Positions 31,536 to 44,477 of a stretch of 64,000 nt of DNA are shown piece after piece. This DNA is from Ailanthus altissimus (lineage: Eukaryota > Streptophyta > Magnoliopsida > Sapindales > Simaroubaceae), in assembly GCA_946807835.1 (NCBI GenBank), contig OX327693.1:2373501-2437500 (forward strand), written 5' to 3'. Both the position numbers and the translations under genes were made by a program. Under the pieces are notes generated by a model. The model ran no database searches and was not told the origin of the DNA. It saw only the letters and a list, made by a program, of their open reading frames with translations. Every line of letters starts with the position of its first letter. Positions within the stretch are counted from its first letter, which is position 1.

Positions 31536-31583
<48 letters not shown>

Positions 31584-31943
31584 AAGAGATTAAGTTGGTA
31601 CGTATCAATTAAATTAGGGATGAAATTGATATTTTCTCTAATTTTATAGTTTTAGATTACAAAATCTTAAATATTTTTTAAATTCAAACATTAATTTTTT
31701 TTATATTTTAAAAACATGTAAATTTTAGTACCAAAAAATGAATCCATAAACAAACCCAAATGGATAATGCTCAAAATAAAACTTAGCTGTAGAAACCTAA
31801 ATTTATGAACATAACATTTTTGAGTCCTCTATCAACAAAGTCCATGCTTATAAATCCTTTATATACACCTTCTCATTTTAAACAAACAAAAGAATAATCA
31901 AGCACCAATCCACTATTAAAATCATCATCTTCATAAAAAAAAA
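30920..31943. other. Spacer between the divergent S1 genes, with (AT)n(AG)n microsatellite
   Basis: Colinear with about 62110-63100 in copy B. A run of AT then AG repeats lies at 31539-31583. The last 150 bp before the S1 pseudogene, including a CTTATAAATCC TATA-like phrase, match the upstream region of the intact gene at 63101. No other gene seen. Confidence 0.6.
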
Positions 31944-32369
31944 AAGTCTGTAGCTTCTTCTTATAACTCTCTCCTCCTCATCCTAACAATTTATCTTGTT
32001 CTAACACTGGCATCCTCGTTCGATTTCGGATCGATTTTTTGGATAACCTTTAAGGATCACATAGTTAATGAGTTCCAGAGCAACGACATTCATTGTCATT
32101 CTGAGAAGGATGATCTCGAGGAGCATATCCTAAATGTTGTCTAGGAATTTTGGTTTCAATTTAGAGTGAACGTTTTCAAAACAACTCATTTTTGGTGCAC
32201 AATGAGAAAAGGCTCGGTCGCTAATGATGTTGACATTTTCTCGGTTAAAAGAGAGATCTATACTTGCCGTGACACTGGGAATTGCTTTTGACTGCCCACT
32301 GAAGATGCAATCTATTTCAGTGATGACAATTTGAGTTGGCAGAAAATGTATAATTGGACTAACCTATAG
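31944..32369 (+). pseudogene. S1 family gene, copy A counterpart of 63101, decayed
   Basis: Aligns over its full length with the intact gene at 63101-63538, without frameshift. Four lesions are seen: the start ATG is AAG at 31944, a 12-bp in-frame deletion precedes the first conserved cysteine, a CAG codon is TAG in the middle, and a TGG codon is TGA just after GNCF. All four cysteines remain. The last codons and stop (TAG 32367-32369) are in register. It is non-functional. Confidence 0.9.
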
Positions 32370-32475
32370 TAAGAAAAACTTTTCACTTATCTTTATCATG
32401 CGATTTAAAGACACGTGTTAATTAAGAAGAATTTTGTTCTACACTTTTTTTATATCTCGTACTCGATACCAAAAG

Positions 32476-32770
32476 TGTAACAATCCAAATCTTATATTGG
32501 GTAGACTCGTCCAAAGTGAAGACTTTATAAAGAGAAATATTTTTTACCATTATGAGGTACTTTTTGGGGATGATGATTCGTTTACCATAAAAAAAAAAGA
32601 CGTGTGCGTAAACCCTAAAGCGGACAATATCTTATACAAGAATTTGGGTGGGCTATTTCAAAAAGTCTACTTGACATGCGCCCATAAAACGCATATTAGA
32701 AAAATTTATAAAATTAATAATGAAATAATAGTGTCATTCAATTATATAAAAAAAAAAATTAGTCAAAAAA
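32476..32770 (+). mobile_element. Small insertion in copy A, dispersed-repeat type
   Basis: Absent from the matching place in copy B. It starts TGTAACAATCC and contains GGGTAGACTCGTCC and AAACCCTAAAGCGGACAAT, phrases I recognise as common in dispersed plant repeats, possibly a solo LTR piece. The 116-residue open frame across it has no known domain and I regard it as chance. Confidence 0.4.
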
Positions 32771-34249
32771 TATTTTATGAATAAAGAAAATATTGTTTAA
32801 AATTTATCATTTAATGATTCTTTATATTCTTTTAATTTATTTTTAAGAAGGGTTTGTTCTTATAAATAAATAAAATTAAATTGCATTAATGCTTACAAAA
32901 ATAGAATAATTTTAAAATTTTTTAATGTGCACTCTAAAAACCTTCTAAATGCGTGCCAAAGACTTTATTCATAAGTAAAACACGAATAAAAAAATAATAC
33001 AATAAAAAGATAAAACAATCACACAATCATATAAAACAGTTAAGTGGTTTGGCAACAAATGTCTACGTCCACGATGGATAATGAGATTTTAGTTTCTTTT
33101 ATTCAATTAAAAAAACATAAATCACAAGAATTTCTCACAAGAGATAATTAAACAATACAATCAACAAAGAGCTCTTAGAGGATATATAAATGCTATCATG
33201 ATCACTCAGAGCTCAAGTACTTTTTATGACATATTTTTTGTGCACTCAGTATTCAAGGATCTCTAGATCTCTATTTTCTCTCTTAGGGTTTCTCTATATT
33301 GCTTAATCAATTATGAGGGGTTACAAAGATTTTATATAGTGTTTACAATGTTCTTAAAAACTCTATTTTTTTTTATTGGAATAAGAGTGTAAGAGTCTAA
33401 GTCTAACTCAAAGAAATCGTTTATGGCCAAAAATGAATTTTTTCAAAATTGGACGCTGCGGCAGAGCAAGGCTAGTGCCATGGCATTGGTGCAACCCAAA
33501 TGTTGTGTTGCGATGAGGGAAATCTCTCTTCATAGTGCTAATTCAACTTAGGTGTGGCACTAAGACTTGGCTAGGTCTTCCATCATGCATTCTTGCCCTT
33601 CCTCGCTTTTGGTTTTTCATTTTGCTCCCTTTCTAATACGTCCAACGCGTACTTAACCTCTTGTTAGATGCCTCATTATTTTTTTTAACTCAAAATCAAA
33701 ATCAACCTTAATTTTGAATCACAAAAAGTCCAACAAGCCCCTGATTGATTTAAAAAAAAATCTCTTCAAAAAGCCTTTTGGGATCCATCTATGTTAAGGT
33801 TTTATTACTTAGTGCTATGTCTTGTTAAGTATTTATCTAAATTTAACTTCTCTTGGGCTTGTGACTTCAGTTTCTGAAAGTACAAATGCTTCTTTCCCAG
33901 TGTAGCCATCGTATTATGATCTCTTATGTCCCATTTAACACCATGATCACAATCTTTTAGTAACTGAAACTTATTTTTGCCAACTCTAGCTTTTCACACA
34001 TTCTCTTTCGGCCTCTGTTACCACAACGAGTAATTCTTCTACACTACCTTGTAGTCTGCATTCCTTCAACAACTCATGTTGAGTTACCTACAGTTATCCC
34101 ATCAAGCATATATAGCCCTTTATGCTTCTCCCCCTTCATTATTACCATAGATTCTTTTAATACTTCAAGTATTTTTTTTCTCTCAATGAATCAAGTTCCT
34201 CTTAACTAAAAAAAATATGCTATTGAGGGAGAAATCGCCCTTCTTCCTC

Positions 34250-35063
34250 TTGAAGTTATGTTGAAGTGAACAACCCAAGATTCAACCCAGAACCCTAACC
34301 TCCTTGCGCAGTAGAATAACATATTAATCAAGCAAAATACCAAGAATCCAAAGAAGAATATCAAAGAGCACAACACAATATTATGTGGTTCGGCCAATTG
34401 CCTACGTCCATGGTGGATCCAAGGATCCTAACTCTTTTATTAACTCCTTAGAGATTTTACAAGAAAAACCCAATGAAGAACCCTCAAAAGGACCTAATGA
34501 GCAATGATCACTCAAACGACGGTTCCACCCTAGTGCACATAAGCACTTAGTGTCTACCTAGTTCTTCCCATCTCTTAGAGTCTCTCTTAATGTTTAATCT
34601 CAACTAAATGGTTTACTAGTATTTATATAGGGTGTATTTCGTGCCTACTAACCCTATTTCTTATTGGAGTAAGAGTCCACTTGTTTTGGAAGTCCTAAGC
34701 TTTCAAAAACTTAAAATTCAGATAAAAAACGGACTCCCTGTCGTGTCTGGCGTCGTGACGCTCATCCCTGGGCACCGCGGTACTAGCCATATCGCACCCA
34801 TCACCACGACGCTGGGCTTCTGTGATGGGTACCACGACGCTTAGCCATGAACGCTGCGGTGCTCAGCCCTGGTGGCCCACCGCTTATTTTTTTCGCTTCC
34901 TTCACATTTTCAAGTCCCGTTTCGCTTCCTCCTTCATGCCCCACATGTCCTAAACTTTCCCATACGTGTTTCACGTGTTCTAGACTTCTTATGACTCTCA
35001 CTTTGGTATTTATCTTAATTATTGTCCAACCAAGATTGTTGAATCACCAATTTTCCAACACAT
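34250..35063 (-). mobile_element. Third copy of the 40981/43071 LTR, inside another element
   Basis: Matches the LTRs at 40981-41966 and 43071-44097: GTGGTTCGGCC with TACGTCCA.GG.GGATCC, then GTGCCTACTAACCCTAT, a GC-rich block at about 34740-34880, and the end TTGTTGAATCACCAATTT followed by CCAACA. No internal sequence of its own and no clear target duplication, so it is a solo or truncated LTR. The overlapping short open frames are LTR by-products. Confidence 0.6.
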
Positions 35064-35279
35064 GCCTTATACTAAGTAATTTTCTAATCTTTCCATCATG
35101 TATTACCATTTTTATATCACCAATTCTCATTAATTTACTAGCCATATTATTACCCATAAGTACTTCAACCCAAATGGATTTGTAATATGGTTAACAAAGA
35201 CTTATTAGGGCATATACATACTTACCATTTGAGGCTATAGAGGATTCAACAACTTTTAAGTCATCTTAAAAAAACTATT

Positions 35280-36010
35280 GCAGTGTTTTCATCTTTCCTT
35301 CTTTCTGGACAATCTTTTATCAAGTGTCATTCTCTCTTGCAAAGATAATACTTCTTGGATCTGTCACTTAATTAATTTTTTTTTAATCTTTTCCTTTTAC
35401 AACTAAACATGTTGCTACCAAATTCAAATCTCTTCCCTAATTTTTTAGATTTCAACGAGGCTTTAATATCATACTTCATTAAAGTTTCTTTGTCATACAT
35501 GAATGTATCTATGAAGTGCTCATAATTTAGTGGCAATAACAAGATAATGACCTTTTTCTTCATCTTCAATCTTGATATTAATTGTTTCATGACCTATGAT
35601 TATCTTGTTGAAGGGGTTAATATGGTCTTTAATTGAAGTTTTTTTGGCCATAGACAATTGATACAATTTCTTCTTGATATACATATGATTCACCAAGGAT
35701 TTCGTCATGTATGGTTGCCAGACTTCTTTCAAAGGTCAATTGTCATCTTCTATCTAGCAACATCTCTTAGAATTTTATCACTCAATGATAGAACTATAGT
35801 ACTGTGAGCATACTTCTAAATATTTTCTTTATCTTTCTTGAATCCAAATGTCACAAGTCTCTTTTATTCACTAGTTGGTGCTTGAGTCTATTCAAGGACT
35901 GAATCTAAACCCCGACTTACCAATAAAGCCATAATCTTCATCTTTCATAGATTGAAATCATTATACCCATTAAACTTCTTTACTTTGTACTTATGAGTTG
36001 CCATGGATGA
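35280..36010 (-). pseudogene. Copia gag remnant
   Basis: Minus strand from about 36004: MATHKYK, then KFNGYNDF and MKIMALLVSRGL, the opening of plant copia gag. Next come a LVNHMYIKKKLYQLSM-like segment, a NPFNKIII segment, an NYEHFIDTFMYDKETL segment and a decayed knuckle with KKYYLCKRE. The two longest open parts are 35520-35732 and 35372-35590. Several stops and a frame change break it. It encodes the capsid-like protein only; no protease or pol follows. Confidence 0.75.
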
Positions 36011-36462
36011 ACAATTTATGTTCTTGATATACCACAAAGGTATTATTCCTAACCTTGGCTCTGAAGCCACTTATTAGGGATTTTAGTGTCCATCCTAAAA
36101 ATCTTCTAAACGTGTGTAAAAGTCTTTACTTACAAGTAAAGTAAAAATAAGAAAAGATCATAATAAAAAGATAAAACAAGCACACAATGATGCAAGAAAA
36201 TTATGTGGTTTGGCAATAAATGCCTACGTCTATGGTAGATCATAGTATCTAAGCATCTTTTATTTAGTTTACAAATAACACAAATCATAAAGATCTTTAA
36301 TATGAGATAATCACAAAATACAATCCATAAAGAGCTCTTAAAGGATTTAACAATGCTGTCTTTATTACTCAGATCTCAAGCACTTCTTATGGTACTTTCT
36401 TGTGCACTCTCACGATTATCTAACTCTCTATTTTCTCTCTTAGAGTTTCTCTCTACTGTTTG

Positions 36463-39186
36463 TGTCACGCCCCAGACCCAAAAGATCTGACACACGACAT
36501 CACTTACATTCATTCAATAATACTTAAACATTCATTTTAATTTCTTTCAGAATTATAGCAATTGAATTATGACTGGGACAATTAGTAAACCGGAGATACG
36601 CAGAGTTTTCCCAGAGATTAACACTCTACTACGTCACCAGTAGCAACTTTATTACCGGAAGCCCAGAATATATTCATTGTAAATTCTTACTTAAAATCAA
36701 TCCATTACTACACTTGGTGAAACTTAAACTAAGTCCAACCACACACAATAAAATAATACATAGGTATTTATTCACTAGGGACAAATCAAATATCTTATCC
36801 CACGTGTCTCCAAATGAAACACTTAGCAACCTAACAACTTAGAGAACCCAAGGAACAGCAGAAGCCTTGCCAAATCCGCTAAGCACACATGTACCTTATT
36901 TACCTGAAATCACCATAAACTATAATGAGTATAAAACTCAGTAAGCATACTAGTTTTTCATATATCAAATACAAATATATATATATATGTACACAATGCA
37001 TATGTATGATATGCTGTGATCAATCAAAATTATAATCTTATCAAATCATAATCTTATCAAATCACATATCATGTAAGCGCTTACACATTCTTTCAAAACA
37101 CATAATAGGAATACCATTACTCGACTACTACTTAGTAGGACTTACATATCACATATCACATAATGAGCCAAATGTCACTCGTAGGTGACATACCGTATGA
37201 GAGGAATAGTACAAGTGAGGTCTTTAAATCACACATATATAACGCTTATGCCCGAAGGTAAAAGCCAAACCCTCACCCTGATCATCGGTGAGTCCTCTCA
37301 CATGTACCAATACGCCACCACACGAATGTGATGACTCACACTTCCTTTAGGTACCAATAGGATCCTCCCTACATACGGAACACATAACATATACCGATCC
37401 CGAAGGAAAGGCCACACATAAAGGCTCCACAAATCACATAAAATGTCTACTAAGTTAACAGTGAGTTCAAGTACCCTCAAATCACAAAATATTTCTCATG
37501 GACATATTACACTTCAAAAGCTTTCTTTGTTAAAAGCATCTTATTTTGGAAAGTTCACTTTCAAAAACACATGTATGTCCATGCTAAATGTCAATACTCA
37601 CATTCATAAACATATATTCACATTTCATATCAAAATATACTTTGACATATCATAAACATATTCTTAACCCCATTTACAAAATCATACAAAACAATTATTA
37701 TGTTTATTGTGATTCCAGTAGTAAGTCTAGTATACTTACCTCTTAGCACTTACAGCTACAAGGCTTAAATCTCCTTAACCTATCAATGGAGATCAATCCT
37801 TTCATAAGCCTCACAATTCACACAAATACTTAAATAGCTTACAAAATTATACACAATGCATTTAACACATCAAATTGGTCTAAATACTTGATTTCTCAAA
37901 ACTTGTCATTCTGATCACTTACACTTAACAAAATTTTCTAATAGATCAAATGATGTCCAATTACACCAAAATCAGAATATACCATTATTGACTCATATAT
38001 CCTTCTTATATATGAATATTATATCAAATTTCCTACACAATCCATTCCATACACACCATCGAATCCAAACTACAAACCTGACAGGATCAAGATACTTACT
38101 GAACAGTATTCAATCTCCCAATTTTATAAAATCATATACTAACTCAAAAATTATAAAAATACCATATAATTACTCTTAACACATATCTCAGTCCATGATA
38201 AATATTTCACTTCCAAATCACTGCCAAAAGTATTTTAAAACTATTTTATTCTATAACTTTAAAAATTTGTTAATCAAATATTGGAATGAGCTGATACACT
38301 TTAGAAATTCATAACACTTCAACCACATTGATCTAAATTCTCAATTCCGAGTATATCATATTAGACATATAAAATTATCATATTCCATAAATTCATAATT
38401 TTTGAAGATCATTCAGTAGGACGAAAATTATTTTTCACTGTATTATACTGTTTACACAGGAAATTTCCAGAATTTCAGGGTCATTTTGGTAAATTCACTA
38501 TAAATTCAATTTCCAAAATTTACAATCGATTCAAAGTCTCAGATGATTCTTAACATGTCTAATTTCATATACTCAAAATTAAAAACCAGAATCGAATCAC
38601 AACAATTTATAAAATTCCTAGATCAAGAGGTTATCCAGCAAAAATTTCACAATTCATCATGATTTATCAAACTATCTTATAGATCATCATCAATTCTCAT
38701 ATGATTTTACGAAATACACAACAAATCCTCAATTATACATATTTTCAGAAATCAAAACTTAAAGGAATTAACTTAATTAATACCAATAAATTGAGAAATA
38801 CGTATGATATACCTCTTGAAATTCAAAATTCTAATTTCTTCTTCTTCTCCTCTTTCTCTCTCCTCTATTTCTCTCTTCTCTCTCTTAAAATGGGTAGCTC
38901 GACCTAAAAATGGTAAATTAGGGTTCAAAAGTGTATTTTTATACTAAGAGGCTAATTTTTGGTATTTACGAATTTGCCCTCAAAACTTTCAAAGTATAAT
39001 AATTTGGTCCCTAAAATAAATCTAAAGTCATACAAATAAACCCAATACTAATCGTATATCCTTAACCTATAAAAATATTACTAATAACAATATATAATTC
39101 AAGTATCACCAACATACAAATAAAATACGTATATTTATACATATATAAATACTTATTCTTACCAGTCGTGGATACTGGTTACTACA
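36463..39186 (+). mobile_element. Solo LTR, 2.7 kb, with perfect GTTTG target duplication
   Basis: Begins TGTCACGCCCC and ends GGTTACTACA, flanked by GTTTG at 36458-36462 and 39187-39191. Removing the segment and one GTTTG restores a run that matches the sister LTR at about 33291-33330, which confirms the boundaries. The same family lies in reverse orientation at 3035-5854. No coding domain; open frames at 37298, 37443, 37988 and 38701 are not supported. The orientation is inferred from the TGTCACGCCC start that is common in plant LTRs. Confidence 0.85.
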
Positions 39187-39609
39187 GTTTGATTAATTCT
39201 AAAGGGTTACAAAAGTTTAAATGGTGTTAGAATGTCTTTAGAAACTCTATTTTTTGTTGGAATAAGAATCCATGCATGTAGGAGTCTAAATTCTACTTAA
39301 AGAATTTATTCCTGGCCAAAAGATAAAGTTTTTCGAAACTAGGTGCCCCATTACTGATGTTGCCTATATGTGGCACCGAAGTGAGACAAATCTCTCATTG
39401 CGTCGCTAGTTTAACTTTGGTGTGGCACCATAGCGCCAAGACATGGACAGGTCTTCCATTGTTCCTTCTTGGCCCGCCCCATGTTTGGCTTTCTATTTTG
39501 CTCTATTTCTCGTATGTTTGACACATACTTGATCTCGTGTTCGACTTCTCATTAGTTTCTAACTCAAAATCAAATTCAACCTTACTTTTGAATCACCAAA
39601 ATCTCAACA

Positions 39610-40283
39610 ATGAAGATATTTATTCTTTAAAAATACATTTACACAAAATCTTTTTTACAGTGGAAGGGTAATAGACTAATATGAATATATATAATATAGG
39701 ACAAAAATTAGTGATATATTATTTTAGAAATTATTTTTTGTGTATGATTTAATGTTTTTATTTTAGTACGGTTATTATTTCTTTTTAAGTCATAATTTTA
39801 GAAAAAAAAATCTATTTTGTTCAGTTACTAAGATTTATTACTCTTTACTAATTAGTATTTATTGTGTATTTAGAATTAGGTAGGCTATTACTATAAATAG
39901 GTTTGTTATTATAACTTTTATGATCATCTTATTAATAATATTCAATTATATTTCCATCGGGAATCAATCTTTGCTATGAATTGGACGTCATTCTCTTTAC
40001 AAAGTTACCGTTTCTTATGAAATTGAGACATACATTAAAACAACATTTATTATATCTTTGGTGTTGCATCAAGTTGTATTAAAGACTACCTCTATCAGTA
40101 TAGTAGCTTTCTTAAATCACATATCTTCCTTTTCCATCTAAACATCAAGTCTATATGAACGATCACCAAATTTCTATCTTTAATAATAAATAAATTCAAA
40201 AAAACCTTTCTTTTTCTTTTTCTCTTTTCCTCTCAAGTAAAAAAAGAGAAAAGAAAAAAAAAAATAAAAAAATGAGAGAAGTT
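39610..40283. other. Interval between two retroelements
   Basis: No gene seen. 39830-39990 has a TATAAATAGG phrase and a TTATTAATAATATTCAATT phrase resembling the transcription-start part of a decayed LTR, but no partner was found in the window. Confidence 0.3.
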
Positions 40284-40980
40284 TGTTAAGGAAACATATT
40301 TGATACAGAGTCCTAAATCAACTACAAATACAGAGGATGATACTGTTATATCAGATGAAGATAAATTCTACCAAAATTATGAAAGCTAATGTTATCTGTA
40401 CCAAGATAATATCAAGATAAGGCTTTATTTATGTATTCCTAGTATTTGTTTAGGACTCTAACATGTATTCCCAACATCACTCAAATTGAACCATATCCTA
40501 TATGTTCCCAACATCACCAAAAACTTAATAAGTGTTTCTAAATTGTTGAAAACAATGACAATGTAGTTGTTGACTTCAACAAATCCTTTTGTTTTGTTAA
40601 GGACAAGAAAGAGAAGACCATACTGCTGTAAAGAATAGCTAAAGATGGATTATATCAGCTATGATAGCTTTTTGGTCAAGTCATCAAAGTCTTTCTTATT
40701 TTTCAAATACAGTAAAGCTTAATCCAATGTTTATGTTTTCTCAGCATTCTAGGAACATTGAAAATTCGTCTAGTTTTTGCACTTTGAGAGTAGAAAGGGA
40801 ATTGTTTCACTGGCACAAAAGGTTGGGACATCCTAATTTGTGTGCTCTCAAAAGAATCCTTTCAAAATACAATAAAACCCATTTGCTGCAAAAATCTCTT
40901 TCTTTATTTTGTGATGCATGCCAGTATGGAAAACATCACAAGCGACACTTTAAAAGTTCAGGAACTAAAACTACAGAACC

Positions 40981-43900
40981 TGTTGTGGATATTAAGCCAC
41001 GCTCTTCAGTTTGATACCCCTATGGCATCAACTAAGCCACAACCTTGATACCCTTTTTATTCTATGCGCAGTGAAAAATCATAACTCACACCATAAGTAA
41101 GAACACATAAGATCAACAAACTAATAAAGATAAAGAAAATAAAATCAATCAACAAGACACAAGATACACGTGGTTCAGCCCAAAATTACCTACATCCACG
41201 GAGGATCCATGATCAAGCTTTTTATTATTAATATAATCACTAAGTATTTTCATACATCATCAATGACCCACAAGACCCCTTAGTATCTCCCATAGAGACC
41301 TCTAAGTATCTACTCTTGATCACCATGACTCCCTAAGACCTCTTAGTATCTCCTCATAAGAGATTTTTATAAGGAACACAAGAATAGCCCGAGCATTTAA
41401 GCCAAAAAGATATATGGTGTTTGTTTTGTTCACTCAAGAACCAAAAGAAAACACTCGCTAAAGGTTACACCCTAGTGCGTGGTGCACATAGTGCCTACCT
41501 AACTCTTCTATTATCTCTTATGGTTAATCTTGAAACTTTAGATGCTTAATTTTCTCTTGTGTTTAGAAGGGTTTATATAGTGAATATTTTGTGCCTACTA
41601 ACCCTATTCATTGTTGGAGTAAAATTTTACTTGTTTTGGAAGTCCTAAACTTTCAAAAACTCGAAATTCGGATAAAAAAGGGCTTCCTGATGCTTTTGGC
41701 GCTGCGGCGGTAGCCATTATTGTGCCCATCGCCGCGGTGCTGGGTTGTTGTGCTAGGCGCTGCAGATCTCAGCCCTGGTGGCACCTTCCGTGTTTTCTTC
41801 TCTTCCTTCGTGTTTTTAAGTCCCGTTTCGCTTCCCCCTTCATGTCCTACATATCTTAAACTTCTCCATATGTGTCCCACACGTTCTAGACTTCTTATGA
41901 CTCTTCACTTTGGTATTCATCGCAATTCTTATCCAACCAAGATTGTTGAATCACCAATTTCTAACAAATCCCCTCATTTATTCAAAATCTCTCTCGATGA
42001 AGCTAATCATCGTCACTGCTCCTTGACTAATGCTCACTAGCATGATTTATAAGTCAAGTCCCAGACTTAACTAAGGCTCTTGCAATTACAGTCTCCAAAG
42101 ATTCTTGAATATTGATGTCTAGAGTAGTTCACTATTGTGATCTTCCATGTCTCGAAGACACCATGACCACAATCCCTTAATGGTGAAAACACATTCTCGC
42201 CATTACTAATCTTCCCACACATTCTCTTTCTACCTCTGTCACAAAGTTATATAATTCAAAAGCTGCTTTATGGTCTGTTTCAAATCAACAACCCTATGTT
42301 GATCTCATTTGAAGCACTTTTCTTCAAGCACATAGCCTTCCTCTGTATTTATCACTCCCCCGATCCTTTTGTTTCCCATTTAGTATTCCTTTCTTATGTC
42401 TTCCATAAATCTCTCTATTTCGATCTAGTAGTCCCGAGTCCATTAGGTCTTCATGAGACGAGGAACAAAATCTCATACCTAGTCCCTCCCTTGTCTTTTT
42501 CATCATGTATTCTCAACTTATTCTATCAATCCCCTATGACTTACCATAAGTCATATTACTCCAATTGGTAAATAACTATTCTCCATGACTCATATAAAAA
42601 CACGGCCCTAAATCTCAAAAATAGCTCATCCATCAGACACTTATTCCTCCAAAAGCTCTTATGCAATCAAAGCCTTTGCCTAGTCATCCAATAGACTTGT
42701 AAATCCACATTTCCTTCTATCTTTGTCTTTCTTTAGGACTATCCCTTTGAGTGCCCTAGACACCTTTTGGATCTGCCTTTTAATCTCGATTATTCTTCTT
42801 TTGTTATCTTTATTTTGTATCCAATCTAAATGATTCTTTTAATTAGGACCTAGATGACGCCATCTTCTTAGTAGTCTTCTTTAAGAGTGATCATTACTTT
42901 AAAAAACTCCCTAGTAAGGCCATAATCTTTTCCTCTTTGAAATAATCATCTTCCCTATTATTCTTCCTTTATATTTGTGAGTTCCCATGGCTGACAATCT
43001 TTGCTCTGCAATCTGACACTGCTGCCTATGCTCTGCAATATGGATTTCAACCTAAACTCTGATACCAGTTTGTTGCGGATATCAAACCATGCTCTTCAGT
43101 TTAACACCCATAGGCATCAACTAAGCCATAGCCTTGATACCATGTTATTCTATGTACAGTAAAAAATCATAACGCATACCATAAGTAAGAACACATAAGA
43201 TCAACATACCAATAAAGATAAATAAAACAAAACCAATCAACAAGACACAAGATATACGTGATTCAGCATAAAATTACCTACGTCTACGGAGGATCCATGA
43301 TCCAGCTTCTTATTATTGATATAATAACTAAGTATCTTTTTACATTATCAATGATCCCACAAGACCCTTTAGTATCTCCCATAGAGACCTCTAAGTATCT
43401 ATCCTTGATCACCATGACTCCCAAGACTTCTTAGTATCTCCTCATAAGAGATTTTTATAAGGAACATAAGAATAGCCCGAGCATCTAAGCCAAAAAGATC
43501 TATGGAGTTTATTTTGTTCACTCAAGAACCAAAAGAAAACACTCCCCAAAGATTACACCCTAGTGCGTGGTGTACTTAGTGCCTACCTAACTCCTCTATT
43601 CTCTCTTATGGTTACATTTTGAAACTTTAGATGCTTAATTTTCTCTTGTATTTATAAGGGTTTATATAATGAATAGTTCGTGCCTACTAACCTTATTCCT
43701 TGTTAGAGTAAGAGTCCATTTGTTTTGGAAGTCCTAAACTTTCAAAAACTCAAAATCTGGATAAAAAAGGTTTCCTGACACTTCTAGCGCCGCAGCGCTC
43801 ATCTCTGGGCGTCACGATATTGACCATTATCGATCCCATTGCCACAGCGCTGGGTTGCTGTGTTGGACGCTGCGGCACTCAGCCATGGGCGTCATGACGC

Positions 43901-44097
43901 TCAGTCCTAGTGGCATCTTCCACGTTTTCTTCGCTTCATTCTCGTCTTTAAGTCCCGTTTTGCTTCCCCTTTGTGTCTTATATGTCCTAGACTTCTCCAT
44001 ATGTGTCCCACATATTCTAAACTTTTTGTGGCTCTCCACTTTGATATTTATCTCAATTCTTGTCCAACCAAGTTTGTTGAATCACTAATTTCCAATA
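40981..44097 (-). mobile_element. Nested non-autonomous LTR element, 3.1 kb
   Basis: Two LTRs, 40981-41966 and 43071-44097, flank 1.1 kb. The site duplications are GAACC (40976-40980) and GAATC (44098-44102), one mismatch. On the minus strand the LTR runs TGTTAGAAATTGG (TATTGGAAATTAG in the right copy) to ATCCACAACA. Three bases after the right LTR is TGGTATCAGAGTT (43055-43067), the Met-tRNA primer site. GAGGGGATT adjoins the left LTR as polypurine tract. The internal part carries only a gag remnant. It interrupts the pol of the surrounding copia element. Confidence 0.88.
42740..42988 (-). pseudogene. Gag remnant of the nested element
   Basis: The minus strand from 42988 reads MGTHKYK and then a KRKRLWPY-like decayed stretch, matching the MATHKYK start of the gag at 35280-36010. 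Further on, RSKRCLGHSKG near 42750 is what is left of a CCHC knuckle. Frame is lost within 20 codons. The shared MxTHKYK start links the two elements as one non-autonomous family. Confidence 0.5.
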
Positions 44098-44477
44098 GAA
44101 TCCCTTAAAATTATACACACTAATTTATGGGGTCCTTCTCCTATTCTTGCAACCAAAGGATATAGAAACTTATTTGCTTTTGTTGATGGTTTCACTAGGT
44201 ATACCTGGATTTATCCATTGACAACAAAATCTGAAACTACAAAAATATTTATTCTGTTTCAAACCTTAGTTAAGAGACTTCTAAATAAGAAAATAAAAAT
44301 CCTACAATGTGATATAGAAGGAGATTTCAGAGCACTTGAGCAATATTTAAGACAACAAGGAATTAAACATAGATATTCATGTCCATATACTCATAATCAA
44401 AATAAAAAAGTAGAAAGAAAGCATAGACATATTGTAGAAACTGAGTTGACTTTGCTGGCACAAGCTTAAATGCCCTT

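Larger units (their letters stand above)
28591..32870. repeat. Segmental duplication, copy A (S1 gene pair)
   Basis: Sequence from just after the copia LTR to about 32870 is colinear with copy B (about 50612-50702, 57276-58878, 60110-60376, 62093-63740). Shared landmarks include the ATTGAATTGATTGG start, both S1 genes in divergent order and the GAAGAGGCACA phrase between them (30949 and 62133). Copy A lacks the insertions found in B but has its own at about 32476. Confidence 0.85.
32911..39609 (-). mobile_element. Copia-type LTR element, gag-bearing, with other elements inside
   Basis: The left LTR (about 32911-33735) and right LTR (about 36075-39609, split by a solo LTR at 36463-39186) share a long colinear match, for example GTGGTTTGGCAA.AAATG and CTACGTC. 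Read on the minus strand, the right LTR is the 5' one. Next to it is GTGGCTTCAGAGCC, a degenerate Met-tRNA-type primer site, then gag. The run CAGGGGC just inside the left LTR is the likely polypurine tract, and the LTR begins TGTTGGAC. No integrase or reverse transcriptase was recognised, so the element looks non-autonomous. Outer target duplications were not found. Confidence 0.7.

Noticed and set aside
32434..32784. A 116-residue open frame
   Set aside because: Made by a repeat insertion plus AT-rich sequence, with no start context or domain.
34632..35185. Several overlapping open frames on both strands
   Set aside because: They fall in an LTR, and similar frames reappear in the other LTR copies at 41653-42040 and 43827-44088, as expected from the repeated DNA.
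37298..38907. Open frames within the solo LTR
   Set aside because: They have no domain and are not conserved as frames in the sister copy at 3035-5854.
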